From Symsagittifera roscoffensis (Eukaryota > Xenacoelomorpha > Acoela > Convolutidae), in NCBI RefSeq assembly GCF_963678635.1, contig NC_087063.1:28594599-28658598 (forward strand): a stretch of 64,000 nt of DNA, written 5' to 3'. The translations under genes and the position numbers were made by a program. The notes below the pieces were generated by a model. The model made no database searches. It was not told the DNA's origin and saw only the letters and a program-made list of their open reading frames with translations. This document shows positions 42,734-55,600 of this stretch, one piece after another; within the stretch, counting starts at the first letter, position 1; the number at the start of each line of letters is the position of its first letter.

Positions 42734-43519
42734 TCGTATTAATTTGTAAGCAAAGTTCTACTACGCATTTTGTTGCTTACTTTTTAATTTTTTAAAGGTT
42801 TTTATTTAAAACAGCGTCTGAATAAGTTTGCAACCTGGTTTGATTTCCATTTAGACCCAAGAGAACTCACTTGAGGCGATTTATCTATCTTATTTTCTAG
42901 CTCCAACCCTTCTTGGGATGGGATGGTACTGAATACCGGCATAGGGTATGTTTTGTGCTTTACCAAGTCGGTACCTCAAAGCACGCTGATTACGGTAGTC
43001 GTATCATTTTGTGCTAATTACACATTAACCGGCTTACCTTTTTCTTTTTTTTTGCTTTTTGAACATAAACTGGCAAATGACGAAGATCGAGTACAAAGGT
43101 TCATTAATAATTTTACGCAAGTAAAAATTTAATGCGTGACCATTTTAACTTTTTGTATATGAGCTATACAGTTGCTCTAGATTAGGTTCACATTAAAGTC
43201 AGTAACTTTTGCCATACAAAAACTGTTAAAAAACGAACAAAAACATTGTTTTTCCCCCACATATTTAGATTTCATTTTCTCGACAACAGCTTTGATGAAA
43301 AAATTGATTTATCTGGTCAACATTACCTGGTAAAGCTGTTACTCGGTTTGTGACTGTTTTTGCTTCTGTTATGTCATTGATGATTTGTACTCTTGCGAGA
43401 GCAATTGTATCGTAATCGGGAATTCCACTTTTTTCCCGTAAATAACTTTTTTGCAAATCTGTCGGAAAATCAATTTGCTTTTATATTGAACCTATCAGTT
43501 GTTTTTGCTACTTGGTTGG
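42734..43519 (+). other. Intergenic DNA after the array
   Basis: AT-rich, no gene recognised. An open frame at 42,923-43,132 has no recognisable similarity and no supporting splice signals. Confidence 0.3.
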
Positions 43520-43610
43520 TCTGGAGGTAACGCGGTTGCATTTGTGCACTAGAGTTTGAAGTTCGAGTCACAGTCGGAGATTTTGTTTTTTCAGTATGTA
43601 TGAAATTGTG
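43520..43610 (+). repeat. tRNA-like SINE, second copy
   Basis: GGTCTGGAGGTAACGCGGTT (A-box region) is identical over its core to the SINE at 30,515, followed by AAGTTCGAGTC (B-box-like, 43,559-43,569) and the shared tail TTTTTTCAGTATGTATGAAATTG. This confirms a repeat family rather than a tRNA gene. Confidence 0.6.
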
Positions 43611-43848
43611 TTTGTCTGTTTATGTTTTGTTGGTTAAGTTGGCCCCTTACAGATTAGCTGTAAGCTCTTCTCCTTGTAGTTACAAGTGTCATTGGTTTAC
43701 TTTTGCATATAATAAACTTACCAACCCTGACTTCGTATATTTTCCGTTTTTAATTTTTTTTTGCCTTAAAGCCTTATTCAGTCTATATGGTTTCAAGATA
43801 AAGTTGATCGGCTCAGCCAACCTACTTTGTGTCGTTTGGGGGGCAAAG

Positions 43849-44060
43849 CGGCTCTTTTTCCTTTCCCCCCCCCCCCACCTGCAAATTTTTCAATTTGAAA
43901 TTACTGTTCACTTTGTCCAATTGTCATGAAAAATGACATGCAGACTGATTAGGCCATATCAAACATATTTGGTCTTCATAATTAATTTTGTAAAACCACT
44001 CGTTAGACTATAAAATTCATGTTTGTGTGAGGTGGGGGGGGGGGGAAGGAAAAAGAGCCG
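43849..44060. repeat. Inverted repeat with poly-C / poly-G arms
   Basis: Left arm GGCTCTTTTTCCTTTCCCCC ... ACCT (43,849-43,879) is the inverted copy of AGGT ... GGGGGAAGGAAAAAGAGCC (44,030-44,060), with runs of 11-13 C or G. The 150-bp centre is unrelated AT-rich DNA. It looks like the ends of a small foldback element. Confidence 0.65.
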
Positions 44061-44360
44061 GCAAAGCTGATAATCATTTTGAAAAACTGTTTTATAAGTT
44101 ATATAACTTAATCGCTCAAAAATTTATATGACCTCAATTTCGTATGGCTGTTTTTGTATTCATTTCAACGGGTGTCTGTTCGCCTATTTTCGGCTTAGTT
44201 GCCGCTCGATAAACATTAAAAGCTTATTGAATATTGGCATTTGTGTTTCTCGACTGTTTTTCTGAAATCGATATTTTCATTTTTTCCAGCATAAAATCAA
44301 TTTTTTACAACTTTTTTTTCGACTTGCTCCCGTTTCATTTTCTGAAAGCTACGATTGCGT

Positions 44361-44400
44361 TGTATTGCAAGTGATGCGAAGCTCCGCTTTGCTTCTGATG
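44361..44400 (+). repeat. Hairpin-ended dispersed repeat, family 1
   Basis: TATTGCAAGTGATGCGAAGC then TCCGCTTTGCTTCTGATG. A relative of the ends at 35,201 and 56,275. Upstream text CGGCTTAGTTGCCGCTCGAT near 44,191 is also shared with the family body near 55,660. Confidence 0.55.
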
Positions 44401-46635
44401 CAAGTATATGAAATTTCTATGAAAACCAGATAACATTTTCTCTATGGCAAAACACGTGCATAAGCAGCTACGTACTTGATTTTCAGCAATAAAACTTTCA
44501 AGATAATAAAAAACAGTCTGCTTCAAATTTATATGCTTCCGTATTCTCGATTTCATGGTCTACTGAGTTAAAGAATTCGGAGTTTTTAGTTCTGCGATAT
44601 TCTGCGCCCGTATACGTTCTTACCAAGGTAGATAGGTCGCAAGAGTCTTGAAGGAACGCCTCACATTTATTCTTTCCCTTTTGAGGTCCAAGGATTTCAA
44701 GGCAGTCTTACCATTGGGGTAATTAGCGCATAGGACTCCTGTAAAATTTAATACCAGCTTGGTGATTTACAGAAACGTTCCACCAATAACTCGTTTTCAC
44801 TATTTGCTGGCCGTGAAATTGGTAAAGAGAGTTTTTGTCACTTGAATCGGAGGGTCTTTATGTCCATTTATAATACTGCATGTATGTATATAAGATCTAA
44901 CGTACTGCTGACCTGGTTTCTGTGGCTACATTTTAAAGAGTTTAAACATTCAAAGGGAGCACAAATTTAAACAGAGTTTCTTATCGCACCAAAACTACCA
45001 ATGGCTATACATGACGCTAATACTAAATAAAGCGCTGAAACATTCCTCGAGAAGTTATGGAAACTAGTTTGAGTTCTCGTTTTTGCTATGCTTTATCTTT
45101 GACAAATTTAAGGTCTCCGTTTTAGACTTAAACTCACAACAATATTTAGCCGCATTCAACAATTCCATGTTTAGTTTCCCTTTCGCAACCCGTTTTCTGC
45201 AAAAGTGGGCTTGAAAGAAATGCGCCCGTTGCTCTAATTTACCTGCAGCGGTATTTTGTTCCGTTGTCTGTTTGAGGAACCTTTAGTTGAGGAATTTAAC
45301 TTGGATCTCAGTTTACGCAATCCAGTTAAATTTGTTCTTTCTACGGAAACTTTTTGGCCGAGGCGAAGGTAAGTGTTTTATGTGCTTTTATCAGTTAAGC
45401 AATCTGCAGTTTGAGCCCAACACTCGAACCTCAGGTAAGGCGGGATGTTTTTAATAGGACGCTTCCTAAAAATTTGACTTAGAAATCAGCGCAAGATGGA
45501 GGAGGGAAGGGATTTTTTTATGTTAAGGATATTCTTGGACAGTATCGATATTTCCTTAATCAGTTATAGAGCGGAGTAGCAACACAGCTTTGCTTATAAC
45601 GAGTTTCAAATGATGGCCGACTAAACGTTAATATTGTTATCAAGGGTCGGGTCTAGCTCTTTTCTCGAGGGGGGTTTTTGACAAATTTTCGATTTGACTT
45701 CGTTGTAAGGTCTAGATATTTAATTTTTCGAGTTCTGTTCTAGCAATATGAAGACACCATTTTGCTCAGCCCATTTTAAAAACGAACGTGATCTTTTCCA
45801 AAGTAGCATTGTGGTGTAAATTTCATCTGAGAGTCTCCAATAGCAATAATCCATCTATAGCATTTGAAATACATCAATCAAGTTTTTCAAAACAGAGACT
45901 TGGTAGCATAGTGTTAGGATAAGAGGAATCTCAAAACAGTGATTCCATTATTCATCATATCTTAAGAACGATACAAAAAGTATTTAACTCAAAATGTAAG
46001 TTAAACATATGGTGTGTTTTGTTTATTCCTTGTGCAAAACGAGGCCAAAACGGAATATTGGTAACTGTGTTTAGCTTCTGGATGCCGCTGTTCATACAAG
46101 TCAAAAATCTTTTTTTTTCATAACTAAAAACAGCGGATTAGTTTAAAACATAAAAGCATAGCGCGCAGCGTTGGTGCAAAAACCGAATCAAAAATGGAGA
46201 TGTGCCTTTTCAATTCTTTCTGAGATCGATCAAAGACACCACCAAATTTTTGTTTCCAGCATATTCCTGTTATTACTTGTTCTCAGGCTACGGACAATTG
46301 CAAAAAGTTGGAACAGAGAAAATTAATTAAAAAGAGCAATCCGCCAATTTTGAACAAACTTTGCATACCAATTCGAACTTTCAAGCAACCTTGAGATGAG
46401 ACACTAATGCAGTCTGCAAAAACCAGCTTTTGCATGCAGAAAAAAAACGCCATCCTTAATTGAATGCTCATTTTGAATGATTCTGTCTGTCCGAACTTTT
46501 TCCTAGTAATTATATATATTTGAAAAGGCAATTTGAAATCGAAAAGCATCACAAAACTAAAAATAAAAGATATTTACTTCTAGAAATTTCATAACTGATT
46601 TACGACAGAAATAGACTTTGAGTTATTTTCTAACT
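44401..46635 (+). other. Intergenic DNA upstream of filamin
   Basis: No gene or clear repeat recognised. The promoter and any non-coding first exon of filamin should lie here, but I cannot place them. TTCTAG at 46,578-46,583 is a possible acceptor 50 bp before the coding start. Confidence 0.3.
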
Positions 46636-49600
46636 ATGGCTTATCGCGAAGTCTCCGAGATTTTGCCTCGGAGGCCAAAAAGCATCCGATTTCCTCCGAG
46701 TGTTAAAGGCGACAGTTCCGAGCACTCGGAGAACGACACGACTCCGAGGTCGGCAGCAACTTTCAAACCTTTTCTAGAGCGACATCTACAGAACCGAGTG
46801 ATGGATCAGCAGCAGTACTACGACCCCAATTCGCATCAGAATGGGGGTCAGCAGGCGGGGGGTGCCCACCACTTTGAACACCCGATGCCCCAGTACCCGG
46901 TGCCCCCTCAATACGCGGGCCAGCCCTACATTCCCCCCGACTCAGAGGATGATGACGAGTACGACGAAGAGCGACTCATGCAGGTCGGTTTCAAGACTTA
47001 ACCGAACTAATTTATCGCGCAGTGTTATTATTAGCACATTTTCAATCATATTAGATCTTCATGAAGTTGCAAGCTATTTTTTAAACCACATATATTAGAA
47101 CATAGACCAAGTTTTTATCAACATTCAAGAAAAGTGTTTGAAAATTTAAAATCGTTTCTAAAACAGTGTTGCAAAAAATGCATCTAAACATGAATGATTA
47201 CAACAAAATTAGAAATTTGAAAATTGTGAAATAGCTAAAAAGGAGTGAGAATGGAGATACGAGAAAATTTTTGTTTCAGAGAGTTGCATTTTTCTAAGCA
47301 TTGTTTCTTTACCATTATATCTTCAGACGATTTTTAAGCATTGTTTGTCTCATTTCTTAAACGAGAGTTTTCTTTCCAGGCGGAGAGAGAACTGTCCGAG
47401 GATGCGCCCTGGAAGAAGATCCAGCAGAACACGTTCACCAGGTGGGTGAATGAGAAACTGAAGGCGACCAATGATGCGAACATGGTGGTGATGAATCTAC
47501 AGACAGACTTCAAAGACGGCATCAAACTTGCCAGACTGGTGGAAGTACTTGCAGATAAAAAGGTGCCACCTTTATTTTTATCTATTCGAATATAATGTAA
47601 AGGAAATAGCGCGAGGGTGTTTTTTTTCGCGTGATTTTACGGGCTCCGTGTTTTCGACTTTTAGCCAATGTATATCTCTCTAGTTGATTTGCCTCCGCTG
47701 CGATTATAGTTCGTTTTCAAAAATTGTCTGATGGTTAACTTTGCACTTTGTGTTCTGTGTGTACTTTGATTTGTTTTGATAGCGGACTAACTTCGCTTAA
47801 TTAAATTGAAAAGGGTAGTCGGAGGCCGTGGATTTTTTAGGAGGATGGATACAGCGGAAAATGTTTGCTTCTTATTTTTGGTCAACTAAAATGATATTCA
47901 ATCGAGCTCCCTATTTTGTCAAAACTTAAAAAAAACAGCCCAACAGCGCCATTTTCGAAGCTATATTTGGAAAATTTTGGAAAAAAATTGTTTTTATTTT
48001 CAGCGCACACCTTTCAATAGTATATATTTTAAAATGACACCAAAGAGATACCTTTTAGGTGGTCAGAGGGTCGAATTCCGGAGGGGAACGACTAATCCCT
48101 TTCCCCAAGTCCGCTACTGGATCTGAGTGATATTATAGATATCCAAAACCTTCTATGCGTTAAAACTGATACTTTGTTAGATATCTGGAGTGACAAAGAA
48201 GGCGAGGATTACGATCCAGCAGCTGGGCAACATAACAGCTGTACTGGACTTTCTGAAGAGAGAGAACATTGACCTAGTCACCATTGGTTAGTTTATTCCA
48301 CGAATTCATTTGTGAACACAGGGGTTGTTAAATTTTTCTCATATGCTAAAAAAAATTCAATTTTTCCCTTGAAAACTTTCCAAACTCCATTTGAACTAAC
48401 TTGACCTGGTCCAAAAAAAACACAAGGCCAGCATCGTTTTGAAACCCTTTGTACTCCGGTAGTGATGGGACCGAGCAATCATATAATTGCTGGTTCAAAT
48501 CGCACATGCGCTGCAATTTGCATGGCGAGCTCATATTTTATTATGACTTACTTGTAAACAAGTCATAGCTTGCTATGGCCACATTTACTTTGTGCTCATC
48601 TTCAACCTAACTAATTAATATTTGCGTGAGGCCTCCGGGCTTTTTGATTTAAAAAACTAAATTGACATGGTTCTTTCCAAAAAAGCCACAAGAAAAATCA
48701 CAAAACCTTTTGAAACCCTTTGATTTTGGGCTGGTTGGTTGACTCAAAGATTATTCTCAAGTTAAGAGTCAAGGAAAAAATGAATAAGTCTATTTCAGCC
48801 GTTTAGTTTTTTTCGACTAGTGGAAATGGGGAAGAACTTTTTATTCGGATGTGTTTGTCGTTCCGACCATTAAAAATACGGAATAAATTAGTATTTGGGG
48901 TTTAATTTAGTTTTTTTTTCGTTTTAGAAACCACAAAACAAAATTAGATACCACAAATAATTATCGGAATGAGTCGTGTTGTATAGCATTTGAAGTCTTT
49001 TCAGTTGTGATTGGAACGTAATTTAAAATTTTAAAAGGATAGGCCGCGAGACTTTATTCAATCCTTGAAATTTTAGTTTTTTTTCTGTTAATTTAGTTTT
49101 GAAGTGTTTTAGAGCGATCTTCGGAATCTTAAAAACATTTATGCAAAAATTTCGAAAAATGTTTTCTAATTGACTGTCTATGACTTTAGAATATGCCTTA
49201 CTTCTAACACGCGCGGACAAAAACGACACAAATTTGAAGAAATGATTTCATATTTCTTTTAAAACAAAAAACAATTTATAAAATTTTTTAAGAATACGGT
49301 CGGAACGCGAGTCTACTTGCACAGCAATACGCACAATCATGAACCACAATTACAAAATCATTAGAATAGGTAGAAAGTGGCGTTGTCTCCGGGTTTTATT
49401 TATTTTTCCTATATGTTTTTGTTTTTCTTTTTCAACGTCAAAATTGGTACCACAAATGTTAATCGGAGTGGGTCAAGTGCTATATCATATTAACGCTTTT
49501 TTAGCCTGTAAATAGTTTTTTTTTTAATTTTTCAGTGATGAAAATACGTGCCTGAGACTTAGCTATTCTTGAGACTTAAATGGATTAACGTTTGTTAAAT

Positions 49601-52600
49601 ACAAAGCAGTAATTTAGGTTCAGAAATCTTGCAAGCTTTTGTCCAAATAAAATAAAATCACTTTTTAAGTTTTCGTTTCAATTAATTTTTGTTTTAGGTT
49701 CAGCCTTATTCACTTGCGTTAGTTTTCTCGCCATCCAACGCGACAGACACAATTGAATAAAAACAAATTTATTTTTTCACTGTGATCTGATGAAGATTCT
49801 ATGCTACTTGCACAACATCGGACTATTTTTGTTTTTTGTTTATTTTCGTACAAAAGAGCTGGCGAGAATAGTGTTTTATTAGGAAAACACCTTTTATCCA
49901 ATATAATTTGCTAAGAAATGCTGATTACTGCATAGCATTGGCAATTTGATAGCGTCTGTTCTATCTGTTATATTGGTGGCTAGTGCTTCTCGGTTGTCAA
50001 GTTAACATGGCGCAAATGCGAGGACTTAAGTGTTGTAATCTCGATAACGACTCTTCAATTTGAGTTTTTAGCAACTTTTTTCGGCCAAGTGCAGCGCCGC
50101 CCCTGTTTAAAAAAGTTGAAGCGTTTGCGAATATAAACAGAAAGGAGCTGGCGAAAATTTATTTCCATTTTTGTTTTACTTGGACAATTTGAAAACGCAG
50201 TTGAGCAAAAAAATTAAATTTTAAGCAAAAACTAAAAAAAAACAACCCTTCTTACAAAAAAAATTAAAGCTACGCAAGCAGAAAACTTAAATTTGCGAGG
50301 ATCAATTGCCGAGAATTGAAACCGAACGGAAAAAAATTAACTTTCTCGTTGTGTTTCATTATGCGGACCCCTGACTTTTCGCAAAATTTAGGCCTCTTTT
50401 GCTTAGAAAACTTTTCTGCTTGGTTGTCATAAAACAATTCTGTAAAACTGGAGCCGTTTTTTCATCTATTTTCAAGTTCGTTCAACTAATAATTTTGTTT
50501 TCTATTCCGTTTCTAAACCTGATATTTCCATATGTTTTTAATAAGCTGACTAATGAAGCACTGCTAAAACTAATCATTGAAACTTAATACCAATTTATGT
50601 TCAACAATTCTCTCAATATTAGCATTTCGACAATTTTTAGTGAAACACACTTTGAGAGGGTGTTATATGAAAGTGAAATGGTTTACATTTCTGACGTTCA
50701 ATTGTTTCTTTTTTGGCTTTTTTCCCTAACTATTCTCAATTTTTTGTTGTTATGCTAATATCGTTACTTTCGTATCAAAATTCTGAACAAAAATTGGAGA
50801 TGCCCATATTTAGTTTTAATCATTTTATGGAAATGAACTGGGAAAGAACACTAGAATTCAATGACTTCTAAATTTCCTTATTGTTCCGACTTTCGATACG
50901 AAAGTAACGGAATATTTGTGCTCGGGGTGGGTTTTTTTTTCTTCAGACAAATTTCGACTTTTTAACTAGCCATTTTTGACGGAATTTTTTAATATCATTC
51001 GAAAGCTATTGTTGTCCTGAGCTCAAATTTGAAAAGATATTTCACCTGTGATTATTTTTTGTAAAGTTATGGGGGTTTAAAGATAGCCATTTCGGCCAGT
51101 TTGGGACAATTAACGCGCAATATATTTCGCGCTATTAACGCGTAAGCGGAGAGTTAATCCGTCTTAAAATTGTTCCAAGTTAGTTGAAAGAAACTCATTC
51201 GCCATAATTGATTTGTTACAAGGAGTGAAATCTATCCTTTTGTACTTTATATGGCGTGTGGGGGGATAATTTTCATAAAAAGTTTCAAACTTAAGAAAAA
51301 AGTTTTTTTCTTTTTGTTTTATTACATTCATTTTTTTGATGTTATTACTGCTCCATAAAACCTTAAAAGGCAGTCGGAACATTCAGGGCGTCGCCCTGAT
51401 ACGAGCAGTCTTGTTTTGTTCCGAACTTAAGTGAAAACAATATTTATGCTTGGGCCGGTTTTATTATTCAGTCAATTTTCGACTTTTTAAGAAAACAATT
51501 TTGACGGAAATTTTAAAAAACATGTATCCTGAGCTAAAATTAAAAAAAGTTTTCACCTTTGATCATTTTTGTTAAATCAAAGGATTTGAAAATTGCTATT
51601 TTGGCTAATTTGGGATTATTAACACGCAATAATATGCATTTTTATAACACGTTCAACGCAGCATCTGAGACCAATTAAAGGGTAGTCCGAACATTTAGGG
51701 CTTCGCCCTGATACGAGAAGTCTTTTTTGTCCTATTTTTAATAAATTTTAAAATTTTTGCTCTCACAAGAGTTTAACCAATACGAAAATCAAGAAAAGTA
51801 GCTTAAAAATCATTACGAATCAGCCAAGTTGAGTTCCGAAAATTCTAGTTTTCTTATTGTGCTATAGCTATTTGTTGTCTTTGTGTTTATAGACAGTTCC
51901 CACATCAATGCGGGTAACATGAAGCTGGTGCTGGCTCTCATCTGGGCCCTCATTCTCCACTACTCCATTGCACTCGCCAGATGGAATGACGAGGATGACC
52001 TAGATGGACAGAGCAAGAGTGGTCGCGAGAGGTAACACAGCTAACAAAAACTGACTCTGTTTCCTCATTAGTCCGCATGCCATCTTTTGTAACAATCGGT
52101 CTTTTTGATCAAAAAAATTATTTTAACAAATTCGCAGCTGGGGGGGGGGGTCAGAAAAAGAGACAAAAATTGCAAAAAATAGACTGGATTACAATTGAGT
52201 TCCCGCTGAAACAGACATCAACATCATAATCGCTTGACTGCCAAATTGAATTTAAGAGAGGAGCATTTAAAACTGCACACGGTAAAGAAAAGGCACAGTT
52301 GCTTCCTATGATAACCTCTAATACATTTTTTTCAATCTTTTTGGACAGTGAGTGAGAAGTAAAATTCAGCCTAAAAAAGAGCTAACACTAGCTTTAATTA
52401 GAGAAACTTGTTTAAAAAAGATATTCACGCCTCTGTTACAACTGTCCACCTAACTTCTTTAAAATTGGAGAGCCAGAGTTGTATCAGCATGGAAAAAGAC
52501 TTCCACATGGTGTTTTGTTTTCCTTACTTTTTTTCTTAGTTCTACAGTTTCCTTACCTTTCATCTTTCTTCTGTTTAAATGTTTTAAACTTATTAAGATA

Positions 52601-55600
52601 GTGGCGCGGGCTCTTTAGACTATGTTTGCATGATTTGTTCAGGCTGCTTAAATGGATGGACAATTACGTAACCGGACACTACGCCGGTCCCAAAATCAAC
52701 AATTTCAACAAGGACTGGAACGACGGAACCAAACTGGGAGCCCTGGTAGACTCCAAGGCACCTGGTAAGACTACGCATAACTAGTTATAACTAACTAGCC
52801 CTTAGATCGTTTCTAGGCTGCTAAACTGGGTGAACAATCACCTGACTTCGGAAGACTTCCCCGAAGAGTGCCAGGGTTTCCAGAGAGATGAATGGGGTTC
52901 TGGTTTGGCCCTGGCCGCCATTACCAACTCCTTACAACCGGGTAAAATGGGAAGAGGGTAAATGTTTCATACAGATCCCGACTGCTGTGGGTCATAATAT
53001 ATACACTGCATGATGTACTGGTTTAGGGTCGGTTCTATAAATTGGCATTGTGGTATAAAAGAACCGCATAAATTAAAGTTTGGACGATTGTCGAATGCTG
53101 TCTTCGTTAAAATTTGTGTTGATGAAATTTCATACGTGTCATTGTTTAATTTTTCCAGTTCGTTTAAAGCCGGTGAATGCTTTTTCTTAAACTGCTTCCC
53201 CTATGCAATTTGTCTGTGATTTGTTTTCATTCCTTTTGAATGTTTTTTTTTGTTCACAGGTCTGTGCCCTGATTGGGACGAGTGGAACCCAAACAACGCT
53301 TATGACAACGCAGACAAGGCCATGGACCTAGCCCAGACTTACCTCGACGTGCCTAAGGTGACATCAAGTTTTTGTAATTTACTTTAGTTCACTTCAGCAG
53401 CCACGTGAAAACGTAAATGAAATTTAAGAAGCCCGTCGTGTTGCAAGGTGGGAAATCATCAACAAATAGTTGATTAATTTGTTTTTCCCGATTGTTTTTC
53501 TCCTTTCAAATTGGTTAGCATCGAAAAATTATTAAGTAAAGTTGAACTTTTTAGAGGATAGTTGTAGTCTCTATTTTCATGTAAGTTTGATGTCATATAA
53601 TGGATTAAAGTTGTGAGTTTTAGCTGATTGCACCTGAGGAAATCATCAGTCCTTCGGTTGACGACAAGGCTGTCATGACCTACTTGTCACAGTTCCCCAA
53701 GGCCAAACCCAAGCCAGACACGCCTCTGAAGCCCTTCTGCAAACCCCAAAGGGCCAAGGCATACGGACCAGGGGTGGAGCTGGAAGGCTGCGTGGCTAAT
53801 GTGCAGACTCACTTCACAATTGAGACTTACGGAGCTGGTCAAGGCACAGTCGAGGCACTGGTCTGGGACCCAAAGGGAACCCAAGTGACGGTGGGTAGAC
53901 AATTCAATAATGTATTTTTCTGCGATTCAACAACAATTCAAAGTTGAAAATTTTAGGTGCGGAAGGATGAACTCGAGAATAGTAAAATCTTAGTTCTCTG
54001 CATTTTGTTAAACTGCTCACATGAGCGTGATTACCATGATTTCGAAGCAAGTGCTCCTTAATATCATATAAGATGATTTCTTGAAAATTTTCTGAAGCCA
54101 AGAGTTTTTGGACTCAAGATAGCTGGTGTATTTAATATTTTTCATCTCTAATTTGGATTTATTACGCACAGAATTTTTGACCATCCTCTCGTTTAATTTC
54201 AAAAGACGAAGAAGAATAGTTACACTTGAATCATTGAAAAAGTAAATTCGCTGGCCTTATCTTTCATTTGCTCACTCATATTCTGGTTTCAGACTCATGT
54301 AGTGTTCAACAATGACAACTACAAGACGTACACTGTCAAGTACACTCCACTGGCAGCAGGACAACACCGGGTGAGACAACTTTCTAAGTATCTTTTGATT
54401 GGAATATCGAAAAGTGTTAACGATATTTTAGCCGGCATTTAAAAAGTACCATTTTGTCAAAGTTAAATTGCCGAAAAATTTGAAATCTTATCCTAAAAGA
54501 AGAGAAAACATGAAGAACCAGAGGCTGTGTTGTGCAAGTAGCTTAGGAAAATCTGACTAAAACAAAAAGAAAAAAATATCAATCGAAAGAATATTACTTA
54601 AATTACTTTTTTTAACGTATAAATTGCACTATAAAACAACTGTCATCGATTATTGATCGTCCATATTTTAAACCGAAAACAGATATTCCCGCAATTTAGT
54701 TGCCGAGTTTTTTTTGTCCAAATATTTCTCAGTATCGGTTTTGTCGGAATATATAATTTTTATTCCAATATGATGCCACACTTGACCTTCTACCCGGATG
54801 AATCTTCTATATAAAAATCGTACGGGGTCGAATGAGATACGTTATACAAACAATTTCACTAAGATTTAGATTTCAGGAAAAAATTGTGATCATTTTTCTT
54901 GGACTGCGATTGAAACTTAATTTCAACCATAAATACCTCTCACTCTTGCGTTTTTTAATTTTTATTCAATCGTCCTTTATAAAAAAAAAACAGGGAATAA
55001 ATACACGAATAGCCGCCGACTATTTCTTTTTTTTTTTCAAGTTAGTGTTCGTTTTGTGCGCGTGGTCTGATAAACGAGCTATACGAATGCGTAGAAAGTT
55101 AGTGAATGAAGCACAAAATTCTGCAGTTGTCTCCAAAATAAACTTTAAAAAAAATCGAACATTTTTCAATCAATTTTTTAGAAATTTTATTGCCGAGGAA
55201 GCGCCTAATGAAGTTTCCGGTTTTTTTTGCCTAAATGAAAACGTTTGTCTTATTTTTAGCGAGTAGTTAACTTCGAGCAAGCTTTATTCACTGGAAGAGA
55301 GACTAAAACCGTTTTTTTTTACACTGGGACTTTTTTTACAAGTTTTAAATGTCATTCGAATCACGACTTGAGAGGGCTTCAAAACGATATTTCTCTCGAC
55401 CCATGTCAATAATTAATTTTGGTACCTGATTTTGCGTGGAAAACAAATGACAAAGAAAGAAATACTAAGACAACCGAAAAAAAGTTTCCCCAATTTCAAT
55501 TATAGTTGCTTTTAGTGCTCTGATTTACTTCTGCTGTTTGTAATTTTACTAAGCTTGACTTCACTTATTTATATATTTTTTTTCGTTTAAAAACTTTTTT

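Larger units (their letters stand above)
48287..51892 (+). other. Filamin intron 3 (3.6 kb), filled with dispersed repeats
   Basis: Non-coding. It holds two copies of repeat family 2 (about 48,826-49,335 and 49,436-49,830) and two adjacent copies of family 3 (about 50,882-51,409 and 51,412-51,724). No additional filamin exon was recognised. Confidence 0.5.

Noticed and set aside
46283-46552. An 89-residue gene on the - strand upstream of filamin
   Set aside because: AT-rich, low-complexity hydrophobic text with no recognisable similarity or splice context; chance open frames of this length are expected here.
54832-55266. A 144-residue open frame inside filamin intron 8
   Set aside because: AT-rich composition giving mainly F, L, I, K and N, no family resemblance, and no suitable splice sites; probably chance.
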